The notes beneath the pieces are model-generated. The model made no database searches, was not told the origin of the DNA, and was given only the letters and a program-made list of their open reading frames with translations. Below, in pieces: positions 36,448 to 51,544 of a DNA stretch of 64,000 bases. The stretch's first letter is position 1. Each line of letters begins with the position of its first letter. Both the position numbers and the translations under genes were made by a program. Source of the stretch: Karalla daura (lineage: Eukaryota > Chordata > Actinopteri > Chaetodontiformes > Leiognathidae); NCBI GenBank assembly GCA_029224185.1, contig CM055210.1:15014619-15078618 (forward strand), in the 5' to 3' direction.

Positions 36448-37561
36448 GATCGACTTCAGACCTGCTGGAGACATTTGGTCGTTAAAACCTTTTTCATGAC
36501 ATTATATGATCCTGTAGATTTTGACTCTTGACATTTTTTTGACTGTATATTTAGTATTTTTTCACACCCAGTGGTGAGCAACCATTGGTTGTCGAATGGA
36601 TTCAGTCTTCATCCAAAACAGCAACAATTCATCAATTACATTTCTGTATGTTTGCAAACTTGGTCTTAACTTTCACTGTAGCGTTGCATGTACTTCGTGC
36701 CTCGTTGTATTTTCTTTCACTGGTTATTTTTATGCTGTTGCTTTGGGGTTTCACCTTTGGGTGTAATCCCGCGTTGATACATTTTGTTTGTTTTGAGATA
36801 ATCTACGTAGATTAAACATCACTATTTGCATGTTGACAACAGGGTGAGGTTGTTTTTTGCCTTGGACATTTACTTGTCATGACTCTTCCTCATTTCAGTT
36901 CAGTAAAAGAGGAACAGAATGTAACATCACTGTTTTAATGAGCAGTATCAAGACAGTATGTCTGCTCCGCTCAAACTATTTTAAGATCAGAGGTTAAAGT
37001 CAAACATACAAAGGTAATAAGGCTTTGTGGCAACAACATTGAACATTGTTAGTGTTCTAACCTTCTTATCTGAGGCATCTTAACAAAATCTCTGTATTCA
37101 TGCTCTATTATTCCTACTGCAGTGTACCACAGGTTAAAGTGTTGAGTCCAGGGATTAAGGTGCTGGTGTTGCTGTGAACCTAAACATCTTTTCATGTTTA
37201 CACTCAGTAACTCGTATCATACACGTCATAGCATCATCATCGTTACTATGATCAGCATCAAGGACGTGTCAATGGAAGCCATAATGTGGTTTTGCTCTGT
37301 AACATTCAGAAATGCAGAAATCTTGCAGTGGTGATCTCTTAAAGAAAACTGAATATGAATCTGTATAGAAATACCAGGGCAAATCTGTTAATAGTTACAG
37401 ACTAAAGAAGTCACAGTCAAAGGCTGCAACTGTGAGTTCACAGCTTCCACATCAGGACATCAGGCGTCGCCTCTCGTTAGCCAATCAGATGTGAGAGTCC
37501 TCTCTATAAAGAGCAGAGGAGTTACGAGATAGAAGTCAGTCCCGACAGCATCCTCAACACC
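36448..37561 (+). promoter_or_regulatory. N12 3' end and N13 upstream region
   Basis: ATTAAA variant signal at 36811-36816. No clear RUNX-ETS-like box; a decayed trace (GAGGAACAGAATG) is near 36909. Proximal module CAGGACATCAGGCGTCGCCT, CCAAT at 37481-37485 and a true TATAAA at 37505-37510, 57 bp before the ATG, implying a 5' untranslated leader of about 30 nt. Confidence 0.6.
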
Positions 37562-39168
37562 ATGAGCTCTCTGTGGTTTGCGTTGTATCTGGCTTGTCTC
37601 TTCTTGGGGGGAACTGGTAAGTTGTACTCTTGAACGTCTGCATTTGTTGTGTGCTCAGATTAGGATCAGCTGATATGTACTTTGTCTGGATCTCTGTTCT
37701 CTTCAGGTCAGACGGCCGGTGTGAAACCATCCATACGTAGATTTAGATCAGCTGATGTTGGTGAGAGTGTGACCCTGAGGTGTTTCTGTGACAGAACAGC
37801 AGTGATGTTTTACTGGTACAAACAAACTCTAGGACAGGGACTAGAGCTCATTTCTCAGTTCTATAAACGTAGTAAAACAAACATGGTGAAGGGATTCGAG
37901 AACAGCTGTTGTCTCAAACTAAACACAGAAAATGATGCAAATCACTTAATAATCTCTGATTTAAAGATTTCAGACTCTGCTACTTATTACTGTGCATGGA
38001 ACACTCAAGACGGAGATTTTCAATCTGCTGAAGGCATTCATGTCAGTGTAAAGGGTTCAGGAGTGGATATCCCAGTGTTGGTCCATCAGTCTGAGACGTT
38101 GGAGCCAGGAGGCTCCAAGACTCTGAACTGTAAACTGTTCAATGGAAGCAGTGATGAAGAGCACAAGGTTTACTGGTTCAAAACCTCTGATGAAGATCAT
38201 CCAGGAATCATTTACACCCATGGATCCACCAACAACCACAGTGACAGGCAACAAACCCAACAGTGTGTCTACAACTTACCAATGAGCAGTCTTGGTTCTT
38301 CTCATGCTGGGACCTACTACTGTGCTGTTGCCTCATGTGGACACATTGTGTTTGGAGACGGGACCAAAGTGGACGTTGGAGGTAAGAGACGTCATGGGAC
38401 AGACTCATTCTTGTCTCAATAAAACAATTTGATTCAACAAAAGATGAAATCAGTGAGAGTAAATAAAAAGATGAGTGCTCCATCATGTTCTGCAGGTGCG
38501 GTGGACACTCCGTTGTTCATCTATCTCTGGAACGGAGGCTGGATATTCACCACCATCCTGGTTGTTTCACTGGCTTTCACAATACACTCCATGTACCAGA
38601 GCAACAGAGGTAGGCTACACTGACATTTGTTGAATGAACATGAATGGTACTTATTCATTTAATATGGAATCAAAGGAAGACGGGGACAGCTGTCATTAGA
38701 TTCAACTATACGACACATGAACAGATGCAACCTTTCCCTGTGCTTCATTTCTATTTTGCTAAAATGACCTTTTTCCTCTTGCTACGCCCAGACAGCCAGA
38801 CCGGACCCTCAGACACCTTGGTTTCCAATGCACAGGTGAGTGTGATCAGTGAGCAGTCTGGTGCTGCTGGAGGGGCTGCTGTCATGTTCATGGTCTTTAT
38901 TAAGGAATGGTACTGGCATCGTTGTGTCTCACTGTCCCAACTGTAGAAAATAACTATTAACCATCACTTCACTTCTCCAGGCCTCCTGCAGAGATTGAGA
39001 GGAGCGAGATGCTGACATACACTGAACCTTTCCATCTTTCATTCCCAGGGTTTCCCAGCTGTAGACCTCCATTATCCTGCTGGAATGGACAGGGCCAACA
39101 GATTGACGGGGCTGAGGGACGACACATGGGGCCAGTGTGTGTACTCTATTGTGAGGCAGTCCGAGTGA
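37562..39168 (+). CDS. nitr: N13: NITR with ITIM1 lost and stop shifted (subfamily B)
   Basis: 335 residues. Exons: 37562-37616, 37707-38381, 38496-38609, 38792-38835, 39049-39168. The V N-terminus lacks five residues (15-nt deletion after KPSIR) compared with N14. V has extra cysteines (RCFCDR and NSCCLKL) and the end AWNTQDGDFQSAEG. The I domain begins GVDIPVLVHQSE with NCKLFNGSSDEEHKV, lacking the TGNC cysteine. The membrane exon is diverged (FIYLWNGGWIFTTILVVSLA). In exon 5 the first motif is LHYPAG: Gly replaces the +3 hydrophobic residue, so ITIM1 is broken. CVYSIV remains. The usual TAG is replaced, so the protein runs on to QSE and ends at TGA. Confidence 0.8.
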
Positions 39169-41467
<2,299 letters not shown>

Positions 41468-43017
41468 ATGAGCTCTCTGTGGTTTGCGTTGTATCTGGCT
41501 TGTCTCTTCTTGGGGGGAACTGGTAAGTTGTACTCTTGGACGTCTGCGTTTGTTGTGTGCTCAGATTAGGATCAGCTGATATGTACTTTGTCTGGATCTC
41601 TGTTCTCTTCAGGTCAGACGGCCGGTGTGAAACCATCCGTACGTGTTCCTCCACAGAGTAGATTTAGATCAGCTGATGTTGGTGAGAGTGTGACCCTGCA
41701 GTGTTTCTGTGACAGAACAGCAGTGATGTTAAACTGGTACAAACAAACTCTAGGACAGGGACTAGAGCTCATTTCTCAGTTCTATAAAGCTGGTAAAACA
41801 AACATGGTCAAGGGATTCAATAACAGCTGTTGTCTCAAACTAAACACAGAAAATTATGCAAATCACTTAATAATTTCTGATTTAAAGGTTTCAGATTCTG
41901 CTATTTATTACTGTGCATGGAACACTCAAGACGGAGATTTTCAATCTGCTGAAGGCATTCATGTCAGTGTAAAGGGTTCAGGAGTGGATATCCCAGTGTT
42001 GGTCCATCAGTCTGAGACGTTGGAGCCAGGAGGCTCCAAGACTCTGAACTGTAAACTGTTCAATGGAAGCAGTGATGAAGAGCACAAGGTTTACTGGTTC
42101 AAAACCTCTGATGAAGATCATCCAGGAATCATTTACACCCATGGATCCACCAACAACCAGGGTGACAGCCAACAAACCCAACAGTGTGTCTACAACTTAC
42201 CAATGACCAGTCTTGGTTCTTCTCATGCTGGGACCTACTACTGTGCTGTTGCCTCATGTGGACACATTGTGTTTGGAGACGGGACCAAAGTGGACGTTGG
42301 AGGTAAGAGACATCATGGGACAGACTGTCTCATTAAATTCAATGACCTGACAGAGGAAATGATGAGTGTTCCATCTCTTTGGGCTGCAGACTCTCTGATG
42401 GTGTATGTCTTGAGTGGAGCTTTGGTATTCACCACCATCCTGGTTGTTTTACTGGCTTATAAATTATATTCAAAGGACAAGACTAACAGCTTCCCACACA
42501 CAGGTAGGCTATGATGTAGTTACCTGCGTATAGTCGTAAACTATCAAATGAGTTAATCTAAGACAAGTGTAACTATGATAAGTTGTCAGCTTGCCCCTCA
42601 TTGCTTTTCTCACCACATGCATTGTGAATTCTCCTTTTGCTACAACCAGGCTGTTGTGCAAAACCCTCAGACACCTCCGTTTCCAATGCACAAGTGAGTA
42701 TTTATAGTGAATGTTGTGCTGCTTACGCTTTGAGTCTCTAACCACAAGACGACAGAGCATGAAAATAAACAAAAAGACCAAAGAGCAAAAACCACAGAGT
42801 GTAGACATCCTACTGCTGTGAGGATGGAGTCTTAGCCACTATGAGCATGCTTTGGAAGATGCTTCCATAAAAATAACCTTTAACTAACCTTTATTCCCAG
42901 GATTTACAAGACACAGCCCTCCACTATGCTGCTATACCGATAAATCGGTCCAAGAGACCAAGGAGGCAGAGGGACGACAAGAGGGACGACTGTGTGTACT
43001 CCAGTGTGAAGCAGTAG
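41468..43017 (+). CDS. nitr: N14: NITR, inhibitory type (subfamily B)
   Basis: 339 residues. Exons: 41468-41522, 41613-42302, 42390-42503, 42650-42693, 42901-43017. V is close to N13 (TLQCFCDRTAVMLNWYKQ, NSCCLKLNTEN, AWNTQDGDFQSAEG) but keeps the VPPQSRF segment. I is the subfamily B type with NNQGDSQQTQQC. The exon 3 boundary and membrane segment (DSLMVYVLSG, then YKLYSKDKTNSF) match N2 rather than N13, so membrane exons have moved between subfamilies. The spacer exon reads GCCAKPSDTSVSNAQ with two cysteines. Tail: ALHYAAI and DCVYSSV. Confidence 0.86.
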
Positions 43018-44159
43018 GATCGACATACTTACTTAAAACCTATTGAAGATATTTGTAAGGCTTCTTAACAACTTTAAATGATCTTTTAACTTTTTTCCAA
43101 ATTCAAAGACTGTTTTGATCTGATTTAGTATAGTTTACTTCCAGTGATAGAAACACATTGTAAGTGGCTGTGGTTCCGTCCTTATCCTGAACAGCAGAAG
43201 TTTCTCAGTTATATTCCAAAGTGTTACCAGCTTAGTCTTAGTCTCAGGTCTTTCTTCCTTACTTCCTGCCCTGCTGTATTTTCATGTATTTATCAGTTAG
43301 ATGTTGTTTCTTTGTATCTTGACTCATGGTTGCAATCCGGTGTTGATATGTCTGTTGGAAAATGTGGTTTTTATAAGTTCTACACAATAAACACCATAAT
43401 TATAGTAATAAAGAAGGCCTAAGGATTGTTCTTTTTGCCCTGTGCAAGTGAGAGTCACAAAAGCCTCTTTTCCGGCTTGGACATGTGCTTGTCATGACTC
43501 CTCCTCCTTCACACCATTTCTTTTTGGTGGTTTTCAACAGGATGTATCTTCACTGTTCTCATGCGCTGCATCAACGCTGTATGTCTGCTCTGCTCGTACT
43601 ATTTTAAGATCAGGATCCGACTTTGTTCAGCCACAAGGACTAAACATTGTTAGTTTGTAAGGAGTGACAGAAATAATCTGAGTCATCTTAACAAAATCTC
43701 TGTATTCATGCTCTATTATTCCTACTGCAGTCTACCACAGGTTAAAGTGTTGAGTCCAGGGATTAAGGTGCTGGTGTTGCTGTGAACCTAAACATCTTTT
43801 CATGTTTACACTCAGTAACTCGTATCATACACGTCATAGCATCATCATCGTTACGATGATCAGCATCAAGGACGTGTCAATGGAAGTAACGTGGTTTTGC
43901 TCTGTAACATTCAGAAATGCACATTCTCAGAGAGGTGATCTCTTAAAGAAAACTGAATATGAATCTGTATAGAAATACCAGGGCAAATCTGTTAAAAGGT
44001 AGGAAAAGTCACCTTCAAAGGCTGCGACTGTGAGCTCACAGCTTCCAGATCAGGACATCAGGCGTCACCTCTCGTTAGCCAATCAGATGTGAGAGTCCTC
44101 TCTATAAAGAGCAGAGGAGTTACGAGATAGAAGTCAGTCCCGACAGCATCCTCAACACC
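43018..44159 (+). promoter_or_regulatory. N14 3' end and N15 upstream region
   Basis: AATAAA at 43386-43391. RUNX-ETS-like box with GGATG instead of GGAAG (GTGGTTTTCAACAGGATG) at 43527-43544. CCAAT at 44079-44083 and TATAAA at 44103-44108. From about 43690 the block repeats the N13 upstream sequence around 37080-37560. Confidence 0.6.
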
Positions 44160-45712
44160 ATGAGCTCTCTATGGTTTGCGTTGTATCTGGCTTGTCTCTT
44201 CTTGGGGGGAACTGGTAAGTTGTACTCTTGAACGTCTGCGTCTGTTGTGTGCTCAGATTAGGATCAGCTGATATGTACTTTGTCTGGATCTCTGTTCTCT
44301 TCAGGTCAGACGGCCGGTGTGAAACCATCCGTACGTGTTCCTCCACAGAGTAGATTTAGATCAGCTGATGTTGGTGAGAGTGTGACCCTGAGGTGTTTCT
44401 GTGACAGAACAGCAGTGATGTTTTACTGGTACAAACAAACTCTAGGACAGGGACTAGAGCTCGTTTCTCAGTTCTATAAACATGATCCAAACACCAACAT
44501 GGCCAACGAGTTCAAGAACAACTCTCGTCTCAAACTAAACACAGAAAACGGTGCAAATCACTTAATAATCTCTGATTTAAATATTTCAGACTCTGCTATT
44601 TATCACTGTGCATGGAGCAGTGGAAATAATGATTTCACATTTGCTGAAGGCATTCATGTCAGTGTAAAGGGTTCAGGAGTGGATATCCCAGTGTTGGTCC
44701 ATCAGTCTGAGACGTTGGAGCCAGGAGGCTCCAAGACTCTGAACTGTAAACTGTTCAATGGAAGCAGTGATGAAGAGCACAAGGTTTACTGGTTCAAAAC
44801 CTCTGATGAAGATCATCCAGGAATCATTTACACCCATGGATCCACCAACAACCAGGGTGACAGCCAACAAACCCAACAGTGTGTCTACAACTTACCAATG
44901 AGCAGCCTCAACTCTCCTCATGCTGGGACCTACTACTGTGCTGTTGCCTCATGTGGACACATTGTGTTTGGAGACGGGACCAAAGTGGACGTTGGAGGTA
45001 AGAGACGTCATGGGACAGACTGTCTCATTAAATTCAATGACCTGACAGAGGAAATGATGAGTGTTCCATCTCTTTGGGCTGCAGACTCTCTGATGGTGTA
45101 TGTCTTGAGTGGAGCTTTGGCATTCACCACCATACTGGTTGTTTTACTGGTTTATAAATTATATTCAAAGGACAAGACTAACAGCTTCCCACACACAGGT
45201 AGGCTATGATGTAGTTACCTGCGTATAGTCGTAAACTATCAAATGAGTTAATCTAAGACAAGTGTAACTATGATAAGTTGTCAGCTTGCCCCTCATTGCT
45301 TTTCTCACCACATGCATTGTGAATTCTCCTTTTGCTACAACCAGGCTGTTGTGCAAGACCCTCAGACACCTCCGTTTCCAATGCACAAGTGAGTATTTAT
45401 AGTGAATGTTGTGCTGCTTACGCTTTGAGTCTCTAACCACAAGACGACAGAGCATGAAAATAAACAAAAAGACCAAAGAGCAAAAACCACAGAGTGTAGA
45501 CATCCTACTGCTGTGAGGATGGAGTCTTAGCCACTATGAGCATGCTTTGGAAGATGCTTCCATAAAAATAACCTTTAACTAACCTTTATTCCCAGGATTT
45601 ACAAGACACAGCCCTCCACTATGCTGCTATACCGATAAATCCATCCAAGAGACCAAGGAGGCAGAGGGACGACAAGAGGGACGACTGTGTGTACTCCAGT
45701 GTGAAGCAGTAG
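44160..45712 (+). CDS. nitr: N15: NITR, inhibitory type (subfamily B)
   Basis: 340 residues. Exons: 44160-44214, 44305-44997, 45085-45198, 45345-45388, 45596-45712. The first part of V matches N13 and N14 (RCFCDRTAVMFYWYKQ), but from HDPNTNMANEFKNNSRLKL to the end AWSSGNNDFTFAEG it resembles N17 and N18, so the V domain itself is a mosaic. The canonical YYC is YHC. The I domain has MSSLNSPHAGTYYC like N17. Membrane exon has one change to LLVYKLYSKD. The 3' half of the gene is almost identical to N14. Tail: ALHYAAI and DCVYSSV. Confidence 0.86.
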
Positions 45713-46759
45713 GAGTCATATGAAGACATTTACAAGGTTTCTTGATTGACTTTAAATAATCTTTAACTTTGGTTCAACTTCTAAGACTTTTATTACGTTT
45801 AATTTGTTTGTTTTTTTCTTACTTCCAGTGAAAACACCCCGTTGCTTTCAGGCCTCGTTTCTCTTCTTAACTTTGTCTTGGTCTCAAGATCTTGAGACCA
45901 AGACAGTCCCCATCATTCAACATGATGGGTTCAGTCCCATCATTCTGCCACTCAGGTCTGTAAGTCTCATTGGGATGTTGCTTGTACTTCCTCCCCTGTT
46001 GTATTTTCATTCAATTGACGTTTTTATGCTGTGTCATTTTACTCACAGTTCTTTATATGTCTGGTCGTTTGATCATTTCTACTCATTAAACATCATTATT
46101 TACGTCATGATAAAGGTCTAAGGTTCTCTCTCTTCATTCCTGTGGCAACACTTTTCTTTTTTTACTCTGGACCTGTACTTGTCGTGACTCCTCCCCACTG
46201 AACGCCCTCACTTCATATTCGTGGTTTTCAACAGGAAGTATCCTCACTGTTGTCTTGCACAGCATCAACAGAGCTTGCCTGCTCTGCCATTCTGTGACAG
46301 AGAATGATATTAATGGCATATTTCTAAAGCACTGCAGCACAGCTTAAACTGTAGACCTCAGAGATGAATGTGTATTGTTATATACTGACCTAGTATATCT
46401 GTGTAACACACGCCAATGTATTATTCTGATAATTAACATCATCATTATAAACTCAAGCCAGGCAGTGCAACCAAGATTAGTCCACAACATGGATCTGCAG
46501 CAATCAGACGTGCACCTCCTCCCTTGATCTCTTATTAAACAAGAAACAAAATATAAAGTAGCTGCAGAAATACCAGTGTGTTTCTTTTATATGCTACACG
46601 ACCTGGAAAAAGTGTCAGTCAAAGGCTCTGATCGTAACTGCACAGTTTCCAGACCAAGACGTCAGGCGTCACCTCGTTAGCCAATCACATGTGAGAGTCC
46701 TCTCTCTGAAGAGCAGAGGTATCGAGACTGGAGGCATTCACAACAGCATCCTCAACACC
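45713..46759 (+). promoter_or_regulatory. N15 3' end and N16 upstream region
   Basis: ATTAAA at 46085-46090. RUNX-ETS-like box (GTGGTTTTCAACAGGAAGTA) at 46221-46240. The proximal module is slightly shortened (CAGGCGTCACCTCGTTAG), with CCAAT at 46681-46685, 79 bp before the ATG, and no TATAAA. Confidence 0.58.
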
Positions 46760-48578
46760 ATGAGCTCTCTGTGGTTTGCTCTGTACCTGACTTGTCTCTT
46801 CTTGGGGGGGACTGGTAAGTTATCCACTTTAACGTTTCCATTTGCTTGGAGAACAGATTACCATCAACTGAAATGTGCTTTGTGTTGATTTCTCTTCTCT
46901 TCAGATCAGACGACCAATGTGAAACCATCCATACATGTTCCGCCACAGAGTAGATTTAGATCAGCTCATGTTGGTCAGAGTGTGACCCTGGAGTGTGTTT
47001 ATGATGGTGTGGCAGGACTATTTTACTGGTACAAGCACACATTAGGAAAGAGAATGAAGCGCATGTCTGTGTTCTACAGGCCTAACAAAAGTGGCACCCT
47101 GCTCAACGAATTCAACAATTCTCGCTTCATACTTGAAACAGAAAATGACGCAAATAATTTGAAGATGTCTGATTTAAAGATTTCTGACTCAGCCATTTAC
47201 TACTGTGTGGCTAGCAGTGGGAATGACTTGGAATTTGCTGAAGGCATTCATGTTAACGTAAAGGCTTCAGGAGAGAAAGCGCCACCATTTGCCCATCGGT
47301 CTCAGACGTTCCAGCCGGGAGACTCCAAGAGTGTGAACTGCACCCTGTACACTGGGAACAGTGATGGAAAGCATGTGTACTGGTTCGAAACGTCTGATGA
47401 AGATCATCCAGGAATCATTTACACCCATGGATCCACCAACAACCAGGGTGACAGGCAACAAACCCAACAGTGTGTCTACAACCTGCCTATAACGAGCCTT
47501 GACTCTTCCCATGCTGGGACCTACTACTGTGCTGTTGCCCTGTGTGGACACCTGTTTGGAGACAAAGATGTTGGAGGTAAAGGACTTAATGCAAGAGACT
47601 GTCTCATTATCTAAAATTTATGGAAAAGAAGAGAGAGATGAGTCCTCCATCATGTCCATCAGCAGGTGGGGAGGACTCTCTGATGTTGGTGTATCTGTTG
47701 AGCGGAGGTTTGCTACTCTCCACCATCCTGGTTGTGTTACTGGCTTATAAAGCATACTGTGTGGACAAGAGCAACAGCTGCCCATGCACAGGTAGGCCTC
47801 ACATTTGATGCTGCACACTGAGTGCATGATATATAGACCAACTGTCAAACACTAATTCAACAAGATGAAAAAACCAAAAGGCAGACGAGACTAGTTGTAG
47901 TAGCTGTCGCATGTTGTAGTATATATGCAGGATGTAGCTGCTGAAAGATTCAACTACATGACATGACGTTTGACGCCTTTTCCTATTCCTAGACCCAGGT
48001 TGCAAAGAAAGACCCTCAGATGTCTCGCTTTCCAATGCACAGGTGAGAGGTTTTAACAGCTACAGCCTCTATTGTTTCCCAAAACAATAGAAAAAGAGGA
48101 ACTAGAACATGCCATTGATGGAAATTCTCAGTGATGTTGTGCTATGCTGTCGGGGCCTCATGAAAAAAGATTTTTACAGCTGATTCTGTTCATTTCTTAT
48201 GGGAAATGTTTTGCAGTTTCTTGCAAATCATGTTGTATAAAACTTGTATTGTATGTAGACAAAAGTAGTAGATATCCAGTGTTCCAGGGTGCTCTCAACT
48301 GTTCTGTTGGTATCCATGGTCAAAAAACGAAGGCAGGAATAGGCAAAACAAGAGAGAACAGGTCACCAAATCAAAAGAGTGCTGCTAATGTGAAGATCAT
48401 ATCCCAACTAAATGAAGCTGTGTTTTTTACAAGAGTTAACATTTCAAACTATCTTTCCCAGGATTTCCGAGACACCGACCCCCATTATGCTGCTATAACC
48501 ATGAACAGGGCCAACCGATCAACAGCACAGAGGGACGACAAGAGGGAGGGATGTGTGTACGCCACTGTGAGGCAGTAG
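46760..48578 (+). CDS. nitr: N16: divergent NITR with altered ITIM1 and I-domain J motif
   Basis: 339 residues. Exons: 46760-46814, 46905-47576, 47666-47791, 47993-48042, 48462-48578. Intron 1 ends TTCAG then ATCAGACG, giving Asp where others have Gly. V: TLECVYDGVAGLFYWYKHTLG, YYCVASSGNDLEFAEG. The I domain begins GEKAPPFAHRSQ, lacks the TGNC cysteine and then joins the common DEDHPGIIYTHGSTNNQ segment. Its J-like end is shortened (CGHLFGDKDVGG), losing the Gly-Thr. The spacer exon is 50 nt. Exon 5 encodes DPHYAAI: Pro replaces the hydrophobic residue two before Tyr, so ITIM1 is not canonical; GCVYATV follows. Introns 4 and 3 are longer and not alignable by eye with neighbours. Confidence 0.83.
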
Positions 48579-49820
48579 CATCGACATACCGAACTTCTGG
48601 AGTCGTTCTTGATAAGACATCTGGATTAATTGAAATGTTCTTCCAACTTTTTTGCTATTTCAAAGACTCTTACACTTCCAGTATTTCTAACCTGTTCTTT
48701 GTAGGTTTTATTGAGACCTGTATCTATACTCATAGTTTTACCATCTCGGTCTTAATCTCAAGTGCCATTGTATTTGCTTCCTGCCCTGCTGTATTTTCAT
48801 TCATTTGTCATTTGGATGCTGCTTCTTTGATGTTTTGCTCATTTAGTTGCTGTGTTGATGTGCTGGAAACAGCTTCTATACAATAAAGTTCAGTTCAGCA
48901 TCATTAGAAAGGTGTTATGATCTGTCTACCACTCTGTGAGGCTGACAGTCAAAGACTACTTGACTTTTTACCTTGGACATGTACTTGTCGTGAGCCCTCC
49001 CCTCTCCACGCCCTCTCTTCACTTTCGTGGTTTTAAACAGGAAGTTTCTGCTGTGTTTTCATGCACAGACACAACACAGTATGGCTGCTCTGCCCAGACT
49101 ATTTCAAGAAGAGCAGAGAGTGTAAAGTCACATATTGCTTCAAAATGTTTCTCACATGCATGCAACAACATCCCACTTTGTTCAGCCTTGAAGGGTAACA
49201 GCTGATCATTAGTCCTGGAACATAGGAACTTCCGTTAATCATCTCAATTCCTGTGTTTGTGCTGAATTATGTTAGGTTGAGTGTAGCAGGTCATGTTCTC
49301 ATGTGGTCATGTTGGTGTGAGTTAAACCTCAGCATGGTGGTCATACTACACCATTTACTGCTGCAACCATGTGGAGCATCACGTGACAGGTGTAACCACG
49401 ACGACATGGCGCCGCTCACTTCTTCTGATGTCGTCTCTCAACAAATCAGCTCTCAGCTCTTCACCTTCAATCCACTGCTCTGCTCTCTGTATCCAGGGGC
49501 TGCCCACATCTAACAGCTGAAATACTATGAAAATGAACAAAACACCTATTAGACTCACACCTATCAGAGTGTGAAGATTCTGCTGCTGTCACAAGTGCAT
49601 ATTCTCAAAACAACAACGTGATATAAATGGCACAAAACTAACAGCCGACATCCTTTAGGTTGTAGCTACTGAAAAACTCTCAGTGACAGGCTTCGCTCAT
49701 GACCACTGTTTCCAGATCAGGACATTAGGCGGCGCCTCTCATTAGCCAATCAAACGAGAGTCCTCTCTCTGAAGAGCAGAGAGCGTATTCAGACTCATGT
49801 CATTCAGCGTATTCAACACC
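48579..49820 (+). promoter_or_regulatory. N16 3' end and N17 upstream region
   Basis: AATAAA at 48882-48887. RUNX-ETS-like box (GTGGTTTTAAACAGGAAGTT) at 49027-49046. Proximal module CAGGACATTAGGCGGCGCCT with CCAAT at 49746-49750, 75 bp before the ATG used here. An in-frame ATG at 49797 would add eight residues to the leader. From about 48760 this block begins the tandem duplication shared with N18. Confidence 0.6.
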
Positions 49821-51544
49821 ATGAGCTCTGTGTGGGTTGCTCTGTATCTGGCGGCTCTCTTCTTGGGGGGAAAAGGTGAGTTGTTTTCTCTATTTCCTAA
49901 ATATGTTGTCTTCTATTACGATAGTCATACGTCCTTTGTATGGATCTCTGTCATCTCTGTGATCTCTACAGGTCAGAGAACCAGTGTGAAACCATCCGAA
50001 CATGTTCCTGAGCAGAGTAGATTTAGATCAGCTAATGTTGGTGCCAGTGTGACCCTGCAGTGTTTCTGTGATGATCTGACACTAATTCTTTACTGGTACA
50101 AACAAACTCTAGAACAGACCCTTGACCTCATTTCTATGTTCTACAAACATGATCCAAACAACAACACGGCCAACGAGTTCAAGAACAACTCTCGTCTCAA
50201 ACTAAATACAGAAAACAGTGCAAATCACTTAATAATCTCTGATTTAAAGGTTTCAGACTCTGCTACTTATTACTGTGCATGGAGCCTTGGAGATGGAGAT
50301 TTCACATTTGCTGAAGGCATTCATGTCAGTGTAAAGGGTTCAGGAGTGGATATCCCAGTGTTGGTCCATCAGTCTGAGACGTTGGAGCCAGGAGGCTCCA
50401 AGAATCTGAACTGTAAACTGTTCAATGGAAGCAGTGATGAAGAGCACAATGTTTACTGGTTCAAGACCTCTGATGAAGATCATCCAGGAATCATTTACAC
50501 CCATGGATCCACCAACAACCAGGGTGACAGCCAACAAACCCAACAGTGTGTCTACAACTTACCAATGAGCAGCCTCAACTCTCCTCATGCTGGGACCTAC
50601 TACTGTGCTGTTGCCTCATGTGGACACATTGTGTTTGGAGACGGGACCAAAGTGGACGTTGGAGGTAAGAGACGTCATGGGACAGACTGTCTCATTCTAT
50701 CAACTTCATGGAAAAGAAGAGAACAATCAGGGTTCCATCATGTTCCCTAGGTGGGGTGGACCCTCTCATGGTGGTGTATGTCTTGAGTGGAGCTTTGGTA
50801 TTCACCACCATCCTGGTTGTTTTACTGGCTTATAAAACATACTCCATGTACCAGAACAACAGCTTCCCATGCACAGGTAGGCTAACCTGTCATTCTTTCA
50901 ATTTCATGACCCTCATCCAATGCATGGTATATAAACCCACATAAAGCACCAAACCACAGTAGAGATTCACAGACATATGTGGAAGTGTTTGCTTGTCCTT
51001 GGCTTATCACTCATCTCCCTACATGCACTGTGCATTCTGAAGAAGCCTTTGTTCTTTTGCTATGACCAGACTGCCAGGCAAGACCCTCACATGCTTCAGC
51101 TTCCAGTGCACAGGTGAGTGTGTTTAGTGAATGTTGTGCTGCTGAAACTGTGACAACTTAACCCGAAGCAAACAAAGCGTGAGAATGAACAAAGGAGAGC
51201 TCACAGAGAGGGCTGATGGTAGGAGGACTGAGCAACGATCATTATGGGGTGTTGCTTGCATCTTTCTAGGATATCTTTGACTTTGTCTGTTCTCCCCTAT
51301 GGGCGTGAACAATCACTGTCTCTGGTAGAACTATGCCAGCCAGGCACTTCTACTGGGCTTTTGTGAAGACTGTGAGACAGATGGTACTAATACATACTAT
51401 ACATATATTTCAATCTGTCATTCCCAGGTTTTACAAGACACAGATCTCCATTATGCTGCTGTTAGTGTGAATGGGGACAAAAGATCAACTAGGCTGAGGG
51501 ACGACACATGGAGTGAATGTGTGTACTCCCGTGTGAGGCAGTAG
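49821..51544 (+). CDS. nitr: N17: NITR, inhibitory type (subfamily B, tandem copy 1)
   Basis: 344 residues. Exons: 49821-49875, 49972-50664, 50751-50876, 51070-51113, 51428-51544. Leader MSSVWVALYLAALFLGGKG. Intron 1 is 96 nt, in frame and open. V: TLQCFCDDLTLILYWYKQ, NNSRLKLNTEN, AWSLGDGDFTFAEG. I is the four-cysteine subfamily B type. Exon 3 follows acceptor CCCTAG. Tail: DLHYAAV and ECVYSRV, with a TWSE linker like N1 and N3 but a Val-Leu-Gln start. The body differs from N18 by only a few residues (for example GASVTL against GESVTL), while the tail exon is clearly different. Confidence 0.86.
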
